From NCBI GenBank assembly GCA_023614405.1, contig CM042688.1, positions 73,332,253-73,396,252 of the forward strand: a DNA stretch of 64,000 nucleotides, given 5' to 3'. Shown one piece after another: positions 41,301 to 53,735 of this stretch (its first letter is position 1; every line of letters starts with the position of its first letter). This stretch comes from Avena insularis (taxonomy: Eukaryota; Streptophyta; Magnoliopsida; Poales; Poaceae). A program made the translations under genes and the position numbers. The notes beneath the pieces are model-generated. The model made no database searches. It was not told the origin of the DNA and saw only the letters and a list, made by a program, of their open reading frames with translations.

Positions 41301-43280
41301 AGAGACCACACATGGATCCACCAGTGTCATTGCATGTGTGTTCTTTTTAGTAACAACAACCAGAGTCATTGAAATATGTGTTCTTTTCACATACCACCTA
41401 TGGATCCACCAGTGTCATTGCATGTGTGTTCTTTTCACTAACAACAACCAGAGTCATTGCATGTGTGTTCTTTTCACATACCACATCTGGATCCACCAGT
41501 GTCATTGCATGTGTGCTCTTTTCACAATCCACACATGGATACACCGGTGTCATTGCATGTGTGTTCTTTTTAGTAACAACAACCAGAGTCATTTTACTGG
41601 TGTGTTCTTCTCACAAACCACCTGTGGATCCACTAGTGTCATTGCATGTGTGCTCTTTTCACAATCCACCTATGGATCCACCAGTGTCATTGCATGTGTG
41701 TTCTTTTTAGTAACAACAACCATAGTCATTGAAATGTGTGCTCTTTTCACATACCACCTATGGATCCACCAGTGTCATTGCATGTGTGTTCTTTTTACTA
41801 ACAATAACCAGAGTCATTTCATGGATGTTCTTCTCACATACCACCTATGGATCCACCAGTGTCATTGCATGTGTGTTCTCTTGACAATTCACACATGGAT
41901 CCACCAGTGTCATTGCATGTGTGTTCTTTTTAGTAACAACAACTAGCGTCATTGAAATGTGTGTTCTTCTCACATACCACATATGGATCCACCAGTGTCA
42001 TTGAAATGTGTGTTCTCTACAGAGACCACACATGGATTCATCGGTGTCATTGCATGTATTTTCTTTTCACTAACAACAACTAGAGTCATTGCATGTGTGC
42101 TCTTTTCACCAACAAACACTGGAGTCTTTGCATGTGTGTTCTTTTTACTAACAACAACCAGAGTCATTGCATGGCTATTCTTCTCACATACCACCTATGG
42201 ATCCACCAGTCTCACTACATGTGTGTTCTCTTCACAATCCACACATGGATCCACCAATGTCATTGCATGTGTGTTCTTTTTAGTAACAACAACTAGATTC
42301 ATTGAAATGTGTGTTCTTCTCACATACCACCTATGGATCCACCAGTGTCATTGCATGTGTGTTCATTTCATAATCCACCTATGGATCCACCAGTGTCATT
42401 GCATGTGTGTTCTTTTTAGTAACAACAACAAGAGTCATTTTGCATGTGTTTTTTTTTCACATACCACCTATGGATCCACCAGTGTCATTGCATGTGTGTT
42501 CTTTTCACTAACAACAACCAGAGTCGTTGCATGTGCGTTCTTTTCACATCCCACATATGGATCCACCAGTGGCATTGAAATGTGTGTTCTCTTAGCGACC
42601 ACATGGATCCACCAGTGTCATTGCATGTGTGTTCTTTTTAGTAACAACATCCAGAGTCATTTTGCATGTGTGTTCTTTTCACATACCACATATGGATCCA
42701 CCAGTGTCATTGAAATGTGTGTTCTCTACAGAGACCACACATGGATCCTGATGTCATTGCATGTGTGTTCTTTTTAGTAACAACAACAAGACTCATTGAA
42801 ATGTGTGTTCTCTTCACATACCACCTATGGATCCACCAGTGTTATTGCATGTGTGTTCTTTTTAGTAACAACAACTAGTGTCATTGCATGTGTGTTCTCT
42901 TCAGAGACCACACATGGATCCATTAGTATCATTGCATGTGTGTTCTTTTTACTAACAACAAGCAGAGTCATTGAAATGTGCGTTCTTTAGAGACCACACA
43001 TGGATCCACCAGTGTCATGGCATGTGTGTTCTTTTCACTAACAAACACCAGAGTCATTGCATGTGTGTTCTTTTCACATACCACATATGGATCCACCAGT
43101 GTCATTGCATGTGTGCTCTTTTCACAATCCACCCATGGATCCACCAGTGTCATTGCATGTGTGTTCTTTTTAGTAACAACAACCAGAGTCATTTTGCATG
43201 TGTGTTCTTTTCACATACCACCTTTGGATCCACCAGTATCATTGCATGTGTGTTCTTTTCACTAACAACAACCAGAGTCA
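38349..43280 (+). repeat. Recombined copies with a 2.44-kb tandem duplication
   Basis: The next TCCAGTAGTG is at 40791, a spacing of 2,442 bp instead of 2.97 kb. Sequence from about 39285 repeats that from about 36836 at an offset of 2,449 bp, including the private changes GTGTGATCTCTTCAG (near 36940 and 39389) and GTGTGTTATTTTCAC (near 37022 and 39471). Sequence at 38739-39274 matches 41175-41710 at 2,436 bp. The 40.37-40.75 kb part is unusually degenerate. One CCAACAAACACTGG unit is present at 42109. Confidence 0.85.
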
Positions 43281-45240
43281 TTGCATGTGTGTTCTTTTCA
43301 CATACCACATATGGATCCACCAGTGTCATTGAAATGTGTGTTACAGACAGAGACCACACATGGATCCACCAGTGTCATTGCATGTGTGTTCTTTTTAGTA
43401 ACAACAACCAGAGTCATTGAAATGTGTGTTCTTTACACATACCACCTATGGATCCACCAGTGTCATTGCATGTGTGTTCTTTTCACTAACAACAACCAGA
43501 GTCATTGCATGTGTGTTCTTTTCACATACCACCTATGGATCCACCAGTGTAATTGCATGTGTGCTCTTTTCACAATCCACCCATGGATCCACCAGTGTCA
43601 TTGCATGTGTGTTCTTTTTAGTAACAACAACCAGAGTCATTTTGCATGTGTGTTCTTTTCACATACCACCTATGGATCCACCAGTATCATTGCATGTGTG
43701 TTCTTTTCACTAACAACAACCAGAGTCATTGCATGTGTGTTCTTTTCACATACCACATATGGATCCACCAATGTCATTGAAATGTGTGTTCTCTACAGAG
43801 ACCACACATGGATCCACCAGTGTCATTGCATGTGTGTTATTTTTAGTAACAACAACCAGAGTCATTAAAATGTGTGTTCATTTCACATACCACATATGGA
43901 TCCACCAGTGTCATTGAAATGTGTGTTCTCTATAGAGACCACGCATGGATTCACTGGTGTCATTGCATGTATGTTCTTTTCACTAACAACAACTAGAGTC
44001 ATTGCATGTGTGCTCTTTTCACCAACAAACACTGGAGTCTTTGCATGTGTGTTCTTTTTACTAACAACAACCAGAGTCATTTCATGGCTATTATTCTCAC
44101 ATACCACCTATGGATCCACCAGTGTCATTGCATGTGTGTTCTCTTCACAATCCACACATGGATCCACCAATGTCATTGCATGTGTGTTCTTTTTAGTAAC
44201 AACAACTAGATTCATTGAAATGTGTGTTCTTCTCACATACCACCTATGGATAAACCAGTGTCATTGCATGTGTGTTCATTTCATAATCCACCTATGGATC
44301 CACCAGTGTCATTGCATGTGTGTTCTTTTTAGTAACAACAACAAGAGTCACTTTGCATGTGTGTTTTTTCACATACCACCTATGGATCCACCAGTATCAT
44401 TGCATGTGTGTTCATTTCACTAACAACAACCAGAGTCATTGCATGTGCGTTCTTTTCACATACCACATATGGATCCACCAGTGGCATTGAAATGTGTGTT
44501 CTCTACAGAGACCACACATGGATCCACCAGTGTCATTGCACGTGTGTTCTTTTTAGTAACAACAACCAGAGTCATTTTGCATGTGTGTTCTTTTCACATA
44601 CCACATATGGATCCACCAGTGTCAGTGAAATGTGTGTTCTCTACAGAGACCACACATGGATCCACCAGTGTCATTGCATGTGTGTTCTTTTTAGTAACAA
44701 CAACAAGAGTCATTGAAATGTTTGTTCTCTTCACATACCACATATGGATCCACCAGTGTCATTGCATGTGTGTTCTTTTTAGTAACAACAACTAGTGTCA
44801 TTGCATGTGTGTTCTCTTCAGAGACCACACACGGATCCATTGGTATCATTGCATGTGTGTTCTTTTTACTAACAACAACCAGATTCATTGAAATGTGTGC
44901 TCTCTTTAGAAACCACACATGGATCCACCAGTGTCATTGCATGTGTGTTATTTTCACTAACAACAACCAGAGTCATTGCATGTGTGTTCTTTTCACATAC
45001 CACATATGGATCCACCAATGTCATTGAAATGTGTGTTCTCTACAGAGACCACACATGGATCCACCAGTGTCATTGCATGTGTGTTATTTTTAGTAACAAC
45101 AACCAGAGTCATTGAAATATGTGTTCTTTTCACATACCACCTATGGATCCACCAGTGTCATTGCATGTGTGTTCTTTTCACTAACAACAACCAGAGTCAT
45201 TGCATGTGTGTTCTTTTCACATACCACATCTGGATCCACC
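43281..45240 (+). repeat. Second copy of the roughly 2-kb block from 18.6 kb
   Basis: This is the partner of 18643-20650 at a constant offset of 24,638 bp. Collinearity ends near 45.24 kb, where one 48-bp long monomer (the CACAATCCACACATGG type at about 20620) is missing and CACATCTGGATCCACC joins directly to GGTGTCATTG. Differences between the two copies are scattered single bases. Confidence 0.85.
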
Positions 45241-45511
45241 GGTGTCATTGCATGTGTGTTCTTTTTAGTAACAACAACCAGAGTCATTTTGCAGGTGTGT
45301 TCTTCTCACAAACCACCTGTGGATCCACTAGTGTCATTGCATGTGTGCTCTTTTCACAATCCACCTATGGATCCACCAGTGTCATTGCATGTGTGTTCTT
45401 TTTAGTAACAACAACCAGAGTCATTGAAATGTGTGCTCTTTTCACATACCACCTATGGATCCACCAGTGTCATTGCATGTGTGTTCTTTTCACTAACAAC
45501 AACCAGAGTCA

Positions 45512-48500
45512 TTGCATGTGTGTTCTTTTCACATACCACATATGGATCCACCAGTGTCATTGAAATGTGTGTTCTCTACAGAGACCAGACATCGATTCAC
45601 CGGTGTCATTGCATGTATGTTCTTTTCACTAACAACAACTAGAGTCGTTGCATGTGTGCTCTTTTCACCAACAAACACTGGAGTCTTTGCATGTGTGTTC
45701 TTTTTACTAACAACAACCAGAGTCATTTCATGGCTATTCTTCTCACATACCACCTATGGATCCACCAGTCTCACTGCATGTGTGTTCTTTTTAGTAACAA
45801 CAACTAGATTCATTGAAATGTGTGTTCTTCTCACATACCACCTATGGATCCACCAGTGTTATTGCATGTGTGTTCATTTCATAATCCACCTATGGATCCA
45901 CCAGTGTCATTTCATGTGTGTTCTTTTTAGTAACAACAACAAGAGTCACTTTGCATGTGTTTTTTTTCACATACCACCTATGGATCCACCAGTGTCATTG
46001 CATGTGTGTTCTTTTCACTAACAACAACCTGAGTCATTGCATGTGCGTTCTTTTCACATACCACATATGGATCCACCAGTGGCATTGAAATGTGTGTTCT
46101 CTACAGAGACCACACATAGATCCACCATTGTCATTGCATGTGTGTTCTTTTTAGTAACAACATCCAGAGTCATTTTGCATGTGTGTTCTTTTCACATACC
46201 ACATATGGATCCACCAGTGTCATTGAAATGTGTGTTCTCTACAGAGACCACACATCGATCCACTAGTGTCATTGAATGTGTGTACTTTTTAGTAACAACA
46301 ACAAGAGTCATTGAAATGTGTGTTCTCTTCACATACCACCTATGGATCCACTAGTGTTATTGCATGTGTGTTCTTTTTAGTAACAACAACTAGTGTCATT
46401 GCATGCGTGTTCTCTTCAGAGACCACACATGGATCCATTGGTATCATTGCATGTGTGTTCTTTTTACTAACAAGAACTAGAGTCATTGAAATGTGTGCTC
46501 TCTTTAGAGACCACACATGGATCCACCAGTGTCATTGCATGTGTGTTCTTTTCACTAACAACAACCAGAGTCATTGCATGTGTGTTCTTTTCACATACCA
46601 CATATGGATCCACCAATGTCATTGCATGTGTGCTCTTTTCACAATCCACCCATGGATCCACCAGTGTCATTGCATGTGTGTTCTTTTTAGTAACAAGAAC
46701 CAGAGTCATTTTGCATGTGTGTTCTTTTCACATACCACCTATGGATCCACCAGTATCATTGCATGTGTGTTCTTTTCACTAACAACAACCAGAGTCATTG
46801 CATGTGTGTTCTTTTCACATACCACATATGGATCCACCAATGTCATTGAAATGTGTGTTCTGTACAGATACCACACATGGATCCACCAGTGTCATTGCAT
46901 GTGTGTTCTTTTTAGTAACAACAACCAGAGTAATTGAAATGTGTGTTCTTTTCACATACCACCTATGGATCCACCAGTGTCATTGCATGTGTGTTCTTTT
47001 CACTAACAACAACCAGAGTCATTGCATGTGTGTTCTTTTCACATACCACCTATGGATCCACCAGTGTCATTGCATGTGTGCTCTTTTCACAATCCACCCA
47101 TGGATCCACCAGTGTCATTGCATGTGTGTTCTTTTTAGTAACAACCAGAGTCATTTTGCATGTGTGTTCTTTTCACATACCACCTATGGATCCACCAGTA
47201 TCATTGCATGTGTGTTATTTTAACCAACAAGAAGAGTCATTGCATGTGTGTTCTTTTCATATACCACATATGGATCCACCAATGTCATTGAAATGTGTGT
47301 TCTCTACAGAGACCATACATGGATCCACCAGTGTCATTGCATGTGTGTTCTTTTTAGTAACAATAACCAGAGTCATTAAAATGTGTGTTCTTTTCACATA
47401 CCACCTATGGATCCACCAGTGTCATTGCATGTGTGTTCTTTTCACATGGATCCACCAGTGTCATTGCACGTGTGTTCTTTTTAGTAACAACAACCAGAGT
47501 CATTTTGCATGTGTGTTCTTTTCACATACCACATATGGATCCACCAGTGTCATTGAAATGTGTGTTCTCTACAGAGACCACACATGGATTCACCGGTGTC
47601 ATTGCATGTATGTTCTTTTCACTAACAACAACTAGAGTCATTGCATGTGTGCTCTTTTCACCAACAAACACTGGAGTCTTTGCATGTGTGTTCTTTTTAC
47701 TAACAACAACCAGAGTCATTTCATGGTTATTCTTCTCACATACCACCTATGGATCCACCAGTGTCATTGCATGTGTGTTCTCTTCACAATCCACACATGG
47801 ATCCACCAATGTCATTGCATGTGTGTTCTTTTTAGTAACAACAACTAGATTCATTGAAATGTGTGTTCTTCTCACATACCACCTATGGATCCACCAGTGT
47901 CATTGCATGTGTGTTCATTTCATAATCCACCTATGGATCCACCAGTGTCATTGCATGTGTGTTCTCTTGACAATCCACACATGGATCCACCAGTGTCATT
48001 GCATGTGTGCTCTTTTCACAATCCGCCCATGGATCCACCAGTGTCATTGCATGTGTGTTCTTTTTAGTAACAACAACTAGCGTCATTGAAATGTGTGTTC
48101 TTCTCACATACCAGCTATGGATCCACATGTGTCATTGCATGTGTGTTCATTTCATAATCCACATATGGATCCACCAGTGTCATTGCATGTATCTTCTTTT
48201 CACTAACAACAACCAGAGTCATTGCATGTGTGTTCTTTTCACATACCACATATGGATCCACCAGTGTCATTGTATGTGTGCTCTTTTCACAATCCACCCA
48301 TGGATCCACCAGTGTCATTGCATGTGTGTTCTTTTTAGTAACAACAACCAGAGTCATTTTGCATGTGTGTTCTTTTCACATACCACCTTTGGATCCACCA
48401 GTATCATTGCATGTGTGTTCTTTTCACTAACAACAACCAGAGTCATTGCATGTGTGTTCTTTTCACATACCACATATGGATCCACCAGTGTCATTGAAAT

Positions 48501-50158
48501 GTGTGTTCTCTACAGAGACCACACATCGATTCACCGGTGTCATTGCATGTATGTTCTTTTCACTAACAACAACTAGAGTCATTGCATGTGTGCTCTTTTC
48601 ACCAATAAACACTGGAGTCTTTGCATGTGTGTTCTTTTTACTAACAACAACCAGAGTCATTTCATGGCTATTCTTCTCACATACCACCTATGGATCCACC
48701 AGTCTCACTGCATGTGTGTTCTTTTTAGTAACAACAACTAGATTCATTGAAATGTGTGTTCTTCTCACATACCACCTATGGATCCACCAGTGTTATTGCA
48801 TGTGTGTTATTTCATAATCCACCTATGGATCCACCAGTGTCATTGCATGTGTGTTCTTTTTAGTAACAACAACAAGAGTCACTTTGCATGTGTTTTTTTT
48901 CACATACCACCTATGGATCCAACAGTGTCATTGCATGTGTGTTCTTTTCACTAACAACAACCTGAGTCATTGCATGTGCGTTCTTTTCACATACCACATA
49001 TGGATCCACCAGTGGCATTGAAATGTGTGTTCTCTACAAAGACCACACATAGATCCACCATTGTCATTGCATGTGTGTTCTTTTTAGTAACAACATCCAG
49101 AGTCATTTTGCATGTGTGTTCTTTTCACATACCACATATGGATCCACCAGTGTCATTGAAATGTGTGTTCTCTACAGAGACCACACATCGATCCACTAGT
49201 GTCATTGAATGTGTGTACTTTTTAGTAACAACAACAAGAGTCATTGAAATGTGTGTTCTCTTCACATACCACCTATGGATCCACTAGTGTTATTGCATGT
49301 GTGTTCTTTTTAGTAACAAAAACTAGTGTCATTGCATGCGTGTTCTCTTCAGAGACCACACATGGATCCATTGGTATCATTGCATGTGTGTTCTTTTTAC
49401 TAACAAGAACTAGAGTCATTGAAATGTGTGCTCTCTTTAGAGACCACATGGATCCCCCAGTGTCATTGCATGTGTGTTCTTTTCACTAACAACAACCAGA
49501 GTCATTGCATGTGTGTTCTTTTCACATACCACATATGGATCCACCAATGTCATTGCATGTGTGCTCTTTTCACAATCCACCCATGGATCCACCAGTGTCA
49601 TTGCATGTGTGTTCTTTTTAGTAACAAGAACCAGAGTCATTTTGCATGTGTGTTCTTTTCACATACCACCTATGGATCCACCAGTATCATTGCATGTGTG
49701 TTCTTTTCACTAACAACAACCAGAGTCATTGCATGTGTGTTCTTTTCACATACCACATATGGATCCACCAATGTCATTGAAATGTGTGTTCTGTACAGAT
49801 ACCACACATGGATCCACCAGTGTCATTGCATGTGTGTTCTTTTTAGTAACAACAACCAGAGTAATTGAAATGTGTGTTCTTTTCACATACCACCTATGGA
49901 TCCACCAGTGTCATTGCATGTGTGTTCTTTTCACTAACAACAACCAGAGTCATTGCATGTGTGTTCTTTTCACATACCACCTATGGATCCACCAGTGTCA
50001 TTGCATGTGTGCTCTTTTCACAATCCACCCATGGATCCACCAGTGTCATTGCATGTGTGTTCTTTTTAGTAACAACCAGAGTCATTTTGCATGTGTGTTC
50101 TTTTCACATACCACCTATGGATCCACCAGTATCATTGCATGTGTGTTCTTTTCACTAA
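45512..50158 (+). repeat. Copies spaced about 2.93 kb
   Basis: Sequence at 45529, 46037 and 46311 recurs at 48463, 48970 and 49244, offsets 2,934, 2,933 and 2,933 bp. Shared private variants include CACACATAGATCCACC, CACACATCGATCC, TGTGTACTTTTTAG, AACAAGAACTAGAG and GAGTAATTGAAATG. Between the two lies a short interval with an extra CCAACAAACACTGG unit (47661) and the CAGCTATGG unit (about 48112). A third relative of the 48.0-49.9 kb part lies at 55.8-57.6 kb, offset 7,754-7,755 bp. Confidence 0.88.
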
Positions 50159-53100
50159 CAACAACCAGAGTCATTGCATGTGTGTTCTTTTCACATACCA
50201 CATATGGATCCACCAATGTCATTGAAATGTGTGTTCTCTACAGAGACCACACATGGATCCACCAGTGTCATTGCATGTGTGTTATTTTTAGTAACAACAA
50301 CCAGAGTCATTGCAATGTGTGTTCTTTTCACATACCACCTATGGATCCACAAGTGTCATTGCATGTGTGTTCTTTTCACATCGATCCACAAGTGTCATTG
50401 CACGTGTGTTCTTTTTAGTAACAACAACCAGAGTCATTTTGCATGTGTGTTCTTTTCACATACAACCTATGGCTCCACCAGTGTCATTGCATTTGTGTTC
50501 TTTTCACTAACAACAACCAGAGTCATTGCATGTGTGTTCTTTTCACATACCACATATGGATCCACCAGTGTCATTGAAATGTGTGTTCTCTACAGAGACC
50601 ACACATGGATCCACCAGTGTCATTGCATGTGTGTTCTTTTTAGTAACAACAAGAGTCATTGAAATGTGTGTTCTCTTCACATACCACCTATGGATCCGCC
50701 AGTGTCATTGCATGTGTGTTCTTTTTAGTAACAACAACTAGTGTCATTGCATGTGTGTTCTCTTCAGAGACCACACACGGATCCATTGGTATCATTGCAT
50801 GTGTGTTATTTTTACTAACAACAACCAGATTCATTGAAATGTGTGCTCTCTTTAGAGACCACACATGGATCCACCAGTGCCATTGCATGTGTGTTCTTTT
50901 CACTAACAACAACCAGATTCATTGCATGTGTGTTCTTTTCACATACCACATATGGATCCACCAGTGTCATTGCATGTGTGCTCTTTTCACAATCCACCCA
51001 TGGAACCACCAGTGTCATTGCATGTGTGTTCTTTTTAGTAACAACAACCAGAGTCATTTTGCATGTGTGTTCTTTTCACATACCACCTATGGATCCACCA
51101 GTATCATTGCATGTGTGTTCTTTTCACTAACAACAACCAGAGTCATTGCATGTGTGTTCTTTTTACATACCACATATGGATCCACCAATGTCATTGAAAT
51201 GTGTGTTCTGTACAGAGACCACACATGGATCCACCAGTGTCATTGCATGTGTGTTCTTTTTAGTAACAACAACCAGAGTCATTGAAATGTGTGTTCTTTT
51301 CACATACCACCTATGGATCCACTAGTGTCATTGCATGTGTGTTCTTTTCACATGGATCCACCAGTGTCATTGCACGTGTGTTTTTAATAGTAACAACAAC
51401 TAGAGTCATTTTGCATGTGTGTTCTTTTCACATACCACCTATGGATCCACCAGTGTCATTGCATGTGTGTTCTTTTCACATACAACATATGGATCCACCA
51501 GTGTCATTGAAATGTGTGTTCTCTACAGAGACCACACATGGATCCACCAGTGTCATTGCATGTATGTTCTTTTTAGTAACAACTAGAGTCATTTTGCATG
51601 TGTGTTACTTTCACATACCACCTATGGATCCACCAGTGTCATTGCATGTGTGTTCATTTCACAATCCACCCATGGATCCACCAGTGTCATTTCATATGTG
51701 TTATTTTTAGTAACAACAACTAGATTCATTGAAATGTGTGTTCTTCTCACATACCACCTATGGATCCACCAGTGTCATTGCATGTGTGTTCATTTCATAA
51801 TCCACCTATGGATCCACCAGTGTCATTGCATGTGTGTTCTTTTTAGTAACAACAATAAGAGTCATTTTGCATGTGTTTTTTTTCACATGCCACCTATGGA
51901 TCCACCAGTGTCATTGCATCTGTGTTCTTTTCACTAACAACAACCAGAGTCATTGCATGAGCGTTCTTTTCACATACCACATATGGATCCACCAGTGGCA
52001 TTGAAATGTGTGTTCTCTATAGAGACCACACATGGATCCACCAGTGTCATTGCATGTGTGTTCTTTTTAGTAACAACAACCAGAGTCATTTTGCATGTGT
52101 GTTCTTTTCACATACCACATATGGATCCACCAGTGTCATTGAAATGTGTGTTCTCTACAGAGACCACACATGGATCCACCAGTGTCATTGCATGTGTGTT
52201 CTTTTTAGTAACAACAACAAGAGTCATTGAAATGTGTGTTCTCTTCACATACCACCTATGGATCCACCAGTGTTATTGCATGTGTGTTCTTTTTAGTAAC
52301 AACAACCAGTGTCATTGCATGTGTGTTCTCTTTAGAGACCACACATGGATCCATTGGTATCATTGCATGTGTATTCTTTTTACTAACAACAACCAGAGTC
52401 ATTGAAATGTGTGCTCTCTTTAGAGACCACACATGGATCCACCAGTATCATTGCATGTGTGTTCTTTTCACTAACAACAACCAGAGTCATTGCATGTGTG
52501 TTCTTTTCACATACCACATATGGATCCACCAATGTCATTGCATGTGTGCTCTTTTCACAATCCACCCATGGATCCACCAGTGTCATTGCATGTGTGTTCT
52601 TTTTAGTAACAACAACCAGAGTCATTTTGCATGTGTGTTCTTTTCACATACCACATATGGATCCACCAGTGTCATTGAAATGTGTGTTCTCTACAGAGAC
52701 CACACATGGATCCACCAGTGTCATTGCATGTGTGTTCTTTTTAGTAACAACAACCAGAGTCATTTTGCATGTTGTTCTTTTCACATACCACATATGGATC
52801 CACCAGAGTCATTTTCCATGTGTGTTCTTTTCACATCCCACATATGGATCCACCAGTATCATTGCATGTGTGTTCTTTTCACTAACAACAACCAGAGTCA
52901 TTGCATGTGTGTTCTTTTCACATACCACATATGGATCCACCAATGTCATTGAAATGTGTGTTCTCTACAGACACCACACATGGATCCACTAGTGTCATTG
53001 CATGTGTGTTCTTTTTAGTAACAACAACAAGAGTCATTGAAATGTGTGTTCTTTTCACATACTACCTATGGATCCACCAGTGTCATTGCATGTGTGTTCT

Positions 53101-53735
53101 TTTCACATGGATCCACCAGTGTCATTGCACGTGTGTTCTTTTTAGTAACAAAAACCAGAGTCATTTTGGATGTGTGTTCTTTTCACATTCCACCTATGGA
53201 TCAACTAGTGTCATTGCATGTGTGTTCTTTTCACTAACAACAACCAGAGTCATTGCATGTGTGTTCTTTTCACATACCACATATGGGTCCACCAGTGTCA
53301 TTGAATTGTGTGTTCTCTACAGAGACCACACATGGATCCACCAGTGTCATTGCATGTGTGTTCTTTTTAGTAACAACTAGAGTCATTTTGCATGTGTGTT
53401 ATTTTCACATACCACCTATGGATCCACCAGTGTTGCATGTGTGTTCGTTTCACAATCCACCCATGGATCCACCAGTGTCATTGCATGTGTGTTATTTTTA
53501 GTAACAACAACTAGATCCATTGAAATGTGTGTTCTTTTCATATACCACCTATGGATCCACCAGTGTCATTGCATTTGTGTTCATTTCACTAATAACAACC
53601 AGAGTCATTGCATGTGAGTTCTTTTCAGTAACAACAACCAGAGTCATTTTGCATGTGTGTTCTTTTTACATACCACCTATGGATCCACCAGTGTCATTGC
53701 ATGTGTGTTCTTTTCACTAACAACAACCAGAGTCA

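Noticed and set aside
40891..41946. 351-codon open frame (and similar frames of 150-330 codons across the array) as protein genes
   Set aside because: The peptide is only the translated satellite. Neighbouring frames and the reverse strand are equally open, starts fall at arbitrary monomers, and the register changes with monomer length.
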